This document shows, in pieces, positions 3,401-5,234 of a stretch of 5,234 bases of DNA. The notes beneath the pieces are model-generated. The model saw nothing but the letters and a program-made list of their open reading frames with translations. It did not search any database and was not told where the DNA came from. The stretch is taken from assembly GCA_937930265.1 (NCBI GenBank), contig CALGLI010000352.1, positions 1 to 5,234 of the forward strand, in the 5' to 3' direction. The first letter of the stretch is position 1. Each line of letters opens with the position of its first letter. The stretch is from an uncultured Veillonella sp. (lineage in GTDB: Bacteria > Bacillota > Negativicutes > Veillonellales > Veillonellaceae). Both the position numbers and the translations under genes were made by a program.

Positions 3401-5234
3401 ATGAAGGCATACACCATACATGTAACGGGCATTGTACAGGGCATAGGATTCCGCCCCTTTGTGTCTAAACTAGCTCACGAATTAGGAATCGTGGGCACAG
3501 TGAGAAACGACACGAGCGGTGTGGAAATACACATACAAGGTGTAGATGCAGATTGTCGACTGTTTATAGAGCGATTGCAATCTGACTTGCCTATGCATGG
3601 ACGCATTGATTCCTTACAAATGGAACCGACAGAGTTACAGGATTTGGATGATTTTACCATCATCCTTTCGCAAGGTGTGAAAGGAAATGCCTTTATTGGC
3701 GCTGATATGGCTCCTTGCGAGGAGTGCTTACAAGATATACAAGACCCTAGGAACCGACGCTTTCACTATGGTTTTACGAATTGTACGAATTGCGGTCCTC
3801 GGTACACGATTATTGAAAGTACACCCTATGACCGTGATACAACGTCTATGAAAGTATTCCCTATGTGCGAAGATTGTCAGAAGGAATACGAATATCTAGA
3901 AGGTCGACGGTATCATGCAGAGCCTAATGCTTGCGAGCACTGTGGCCCCATGTTTACATTGAAAGGTACAGATGGTACGGTGCTTGCTAATGGAATGGAT
4001 GCGATAGAGCAAGCCAAAGAGTACATACAACAAGGTGCCATCGTTGCACTAAAAGGCGTGGGCGGCTATCACTTGGTGTGTGATGCTTTACAAGAAACAG
4101 CGGTGCAAACTTTGCGCCAGCGTAAAGGACGTCCTAGAAAACCATTAGCAGTCATGGCAGGATCCTTGGAAACGGCAAAACAGTATGTATACATATCTGA
4201 AAAGGAAGAAGAACTATTGTTGAGCCCTGCAAGGCCGATTGTGTTGTTGCGTACCCTGAGAAATCAGTATAGTGATAGTACTAGCAAGCATATAGTGATA
4301 GATTCAATTCACGAGAATAATCGAATTTCTAATCACAATCTGCTAGAGCTATCTAACTTAGATCTAGAACAAACTATGTATTCGGCTATATGTGTAGATG
4401 AAACTATACAAAGCACTGATAGGGCTATGATAGCATCTGTGGCACCCAGTGTAGCCCCCGGCATGGCAACATTAGGCATTCTACTGCCTTATGCACCCTA
4501 TCATTATAGTTTGGTACCGTCTGATGCATTATGGGTCATGACCAGTGCCAACCGCAGTGGTGATCCTGTGCTATATGATGATGTGCAGGCATTACATGAG
4601 TTACAAGGGATAGCAGATTATATATTGACTCACAACCGAGAGATTGTCTCACCTGTAGACGATTCCGTGGTACAAGTAGTGCATGATACCCCCATCATGA
4701 TTCGTCGTAGCCGAGGATACGTACCTTTGTCTATTCCTGTAGTAGCATTAGAAAAGAGCTCATCTATGCTAGCTATGGGGGCAGATATGAAAGCTTCATT
4801 TGCGATGAATCGAGGCTCTCATGCTATCCTCAGTCCTTACATGGGAGATATGGAACATCAGCGAGTACAAGATTTATTGTGGACTACGACGAAACGCTAT
4901 GAAGATCTATTTCAATTACGGCCCACGCAGGTTATCGTGGATACCCACCCGAATTACTACACATCACAGTGTGGTAGAAATTATGCAGAGGAGCATCAAT
5001 TACCTGTCATAGAGGTACAACATCATCATGCCCATGTGGCAGCGGTGATGGCAGAGTACAACTTAACAGAACCTGTCCTAGGCATTTGTTGTGATGGTAC
5101 TGGTTATGGCACAGATGGGACCTTATGGGGCGGTGAGTTTTTATATTGCCATCAAGCGCATATGAAACGAATGGCACATTTGAGTTATGCTCCTTTGCCA
5201 GGCGGTGAAGTGGCAGTACGAGAGCCGTGGCGCC
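3401..5234 (+). CDS. hypF: HypF carbamoyltransferase for [NiFe]-hydrogenase maturation (3' end cut by window)
   Basis: The frame stays open from ATG 3401 to the window end, giving 611 codons. HypF uses carbamoyl phosphate and ATP to make the carbamoyl group that HypE turns into the cyanide ligands of the [NiFe] active site. Domains in order: acylphosphatase (residues 1-90; VQGIGFRPFV with Arg18, and VRND with Asn36 as catalytic residues); a double zinc finger with Cys106/109, 128/131, 156/159 and 178/181 at the exact spacing CxxC-18-CxxC-24-CxxC-18-CxxC; a YrdC-like domain from about 200 (LKGVGGYHLVCDA, RKGRPRKPLAVM, then VAPG and LPYAPYH); and a Kae1-like domain with VQHHHAHVAAVMAE (539-552) and DGTGYGTDGTLWGGEF (565-580). 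The family is usually about 750 residues, so the last ~180-200 are beyond the window. Odd: about 60 polar residues (286-345) are inserted in the YrdC-like domain. It follows scfB by 29 bases; no other hyp gene is visible. Confidence 0.95.
   Translation, partial: MKAYTIHVTGIVQGIGFRPFVSKLAHELGIVGTVRNDTSGVEIHIQGVDADCRLFIERLQSDLPMHGRIDSLQMEPTELQDLDDFTIILSQGVKGNAFIGADMAPCEECLQDIQDPRNRRFHYGFTNCTNCGPRYTIIESTPYDRDTTSMKVFPMCEDCQKEYEYLEGRRYHAEPNACEHCGPMFTLKGTDGTVLANGMDAIEQAKEYIQQGAIVALKGVGGYHLVCDALQETAVQTLRQRKGRPRKPLAVMAGSLETAKQYVYISEKEEELLLSPARPIVLLRTLRNQYSDSTSKHIVIDSIHENNRISNHNLLELSNLDLEQTMYSAICVDETIQSTDRAMIASVAPSVAPGMATLGILLPYAPYHYSLVPSDALWVMTSANRSGDPVLYDDVQALHELQGIADYILTHNREIVSPVDDSVVQVVHDTPIMIRRSRGYVPLSIPVVALEKSSSMLAMGADMKASFAMNRGSHAILSPYMGDMEHQRVQDLLWTTTKRYEDLFQLRPTQVIVDTHPNYYTSQCGRNYAEEHQLPVIEVQHHHAHVAAVMAEYNLTEPVLGICCDGTGYGTDGTLWGGEFLYCHQAHMKRMAHLSYAPLPGGEVAVREPWR
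4256..4435 (+). other. In-frame insertion within the YrdC-like domain of hypF
   Basis: In the HypF proteins I know, the motif RPIVLL is followed within about ten residues by the SVAPG-containing segment. Here RPIVLLRT (279-285) and SVAPSVAPG (346-354) are separated by some 60 residues rich in Ser, Asn, Asp, Ile, Leu, Thr and Glu. The stretch has few Gly, no Pro and one Cys (331). The DNA looks more AT-rich than its surroundings but keeps the frame, has no stop and shows no terminal repeats. It is probably a surface loop extension. It could be lineage-specific or the scar of an old insertion. The family comparison is from memory, not an alignment. Confidence 0.6.

Noticed and set aside
4821..5012. 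63-codon open frame inside hypF in another frame
   Set aside because: It is a shadow of the conserved Kae1-like domain coding sequence.

Overview
The window looks like chromosomal DNA from an AT-leaning Firmicute, most likely a Negativicute such as Veillonella. This rests on moderate AT content, strong AGGAGG ribosome sites, an ECF-type vitamin transporter subunit, a SCIFF peptide (a family typical of Clostridia and relatives) and the style of the zinc-binding lipoprotein. The genus is an inference from memory of such sequences; no database was searched. All protein genes seen are on the + strand.

Layout: (1) 1-302, the C-terminal end of an ECF transporter S component. (2) 303-426, a hairpin terminator with an exact TATAAT just upstream of it. 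(3) 427-1461, a ZnuA/AdcA-type zinc-binding lipoprotein with a long His/Asp/Glu/Lys loop. (4) 1540-1683, a 47-residue six-cysteine SCIFF (ranthipeptide) precursor with its own promoter and a strong hairpin after it. (5) 1684-1976, a 293-base non-coding stretch. It holds the scfA terminator, a perfect 13-bp hairpin ending in T5 on the minus strand, a 17-bp palindrome and promoter-like sequences in both directions. Together these suggest an undescribed minus-strand small RNA of about 65-70 nt. (6) 1977-3371, the radical SAM/SPASM maturase of the SCIFF peptide. (7) 3401 to the window end, hypF, the [NiFe]-hydrogenase maturation carbamoyltransferase. It is cut by the window edge and carries an unusual insertion of about 60 residues.

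How the genes work together: scfA and scfB form a known RiPP pair. ScfB should install Cys-to-Thr thioether links in the ScfA core. The two genes are separated by a terminator and each has its own promoter-like sequence, so the precursor can be made in excess of the enzyme. scfB and hypF are 29 bases apart and probably co-transcribed, which puts an Fe-S RiPP maturase in one transcript with a hydrogenase maturation factor. No terminator is visible between znuA and scfA, so the peptide may also be read from the zinc-lipoprotein transcript. No zinc permease or ATPase, and no peptide exporter or protease, is present in the window.

The best candidates for something undescribed are the putative small RNA with its palindromic promoter region between scfA and scfB, the HypF insertion, and the zinc lipoprotein-SCIFF-hydrogenase neighbourhood.
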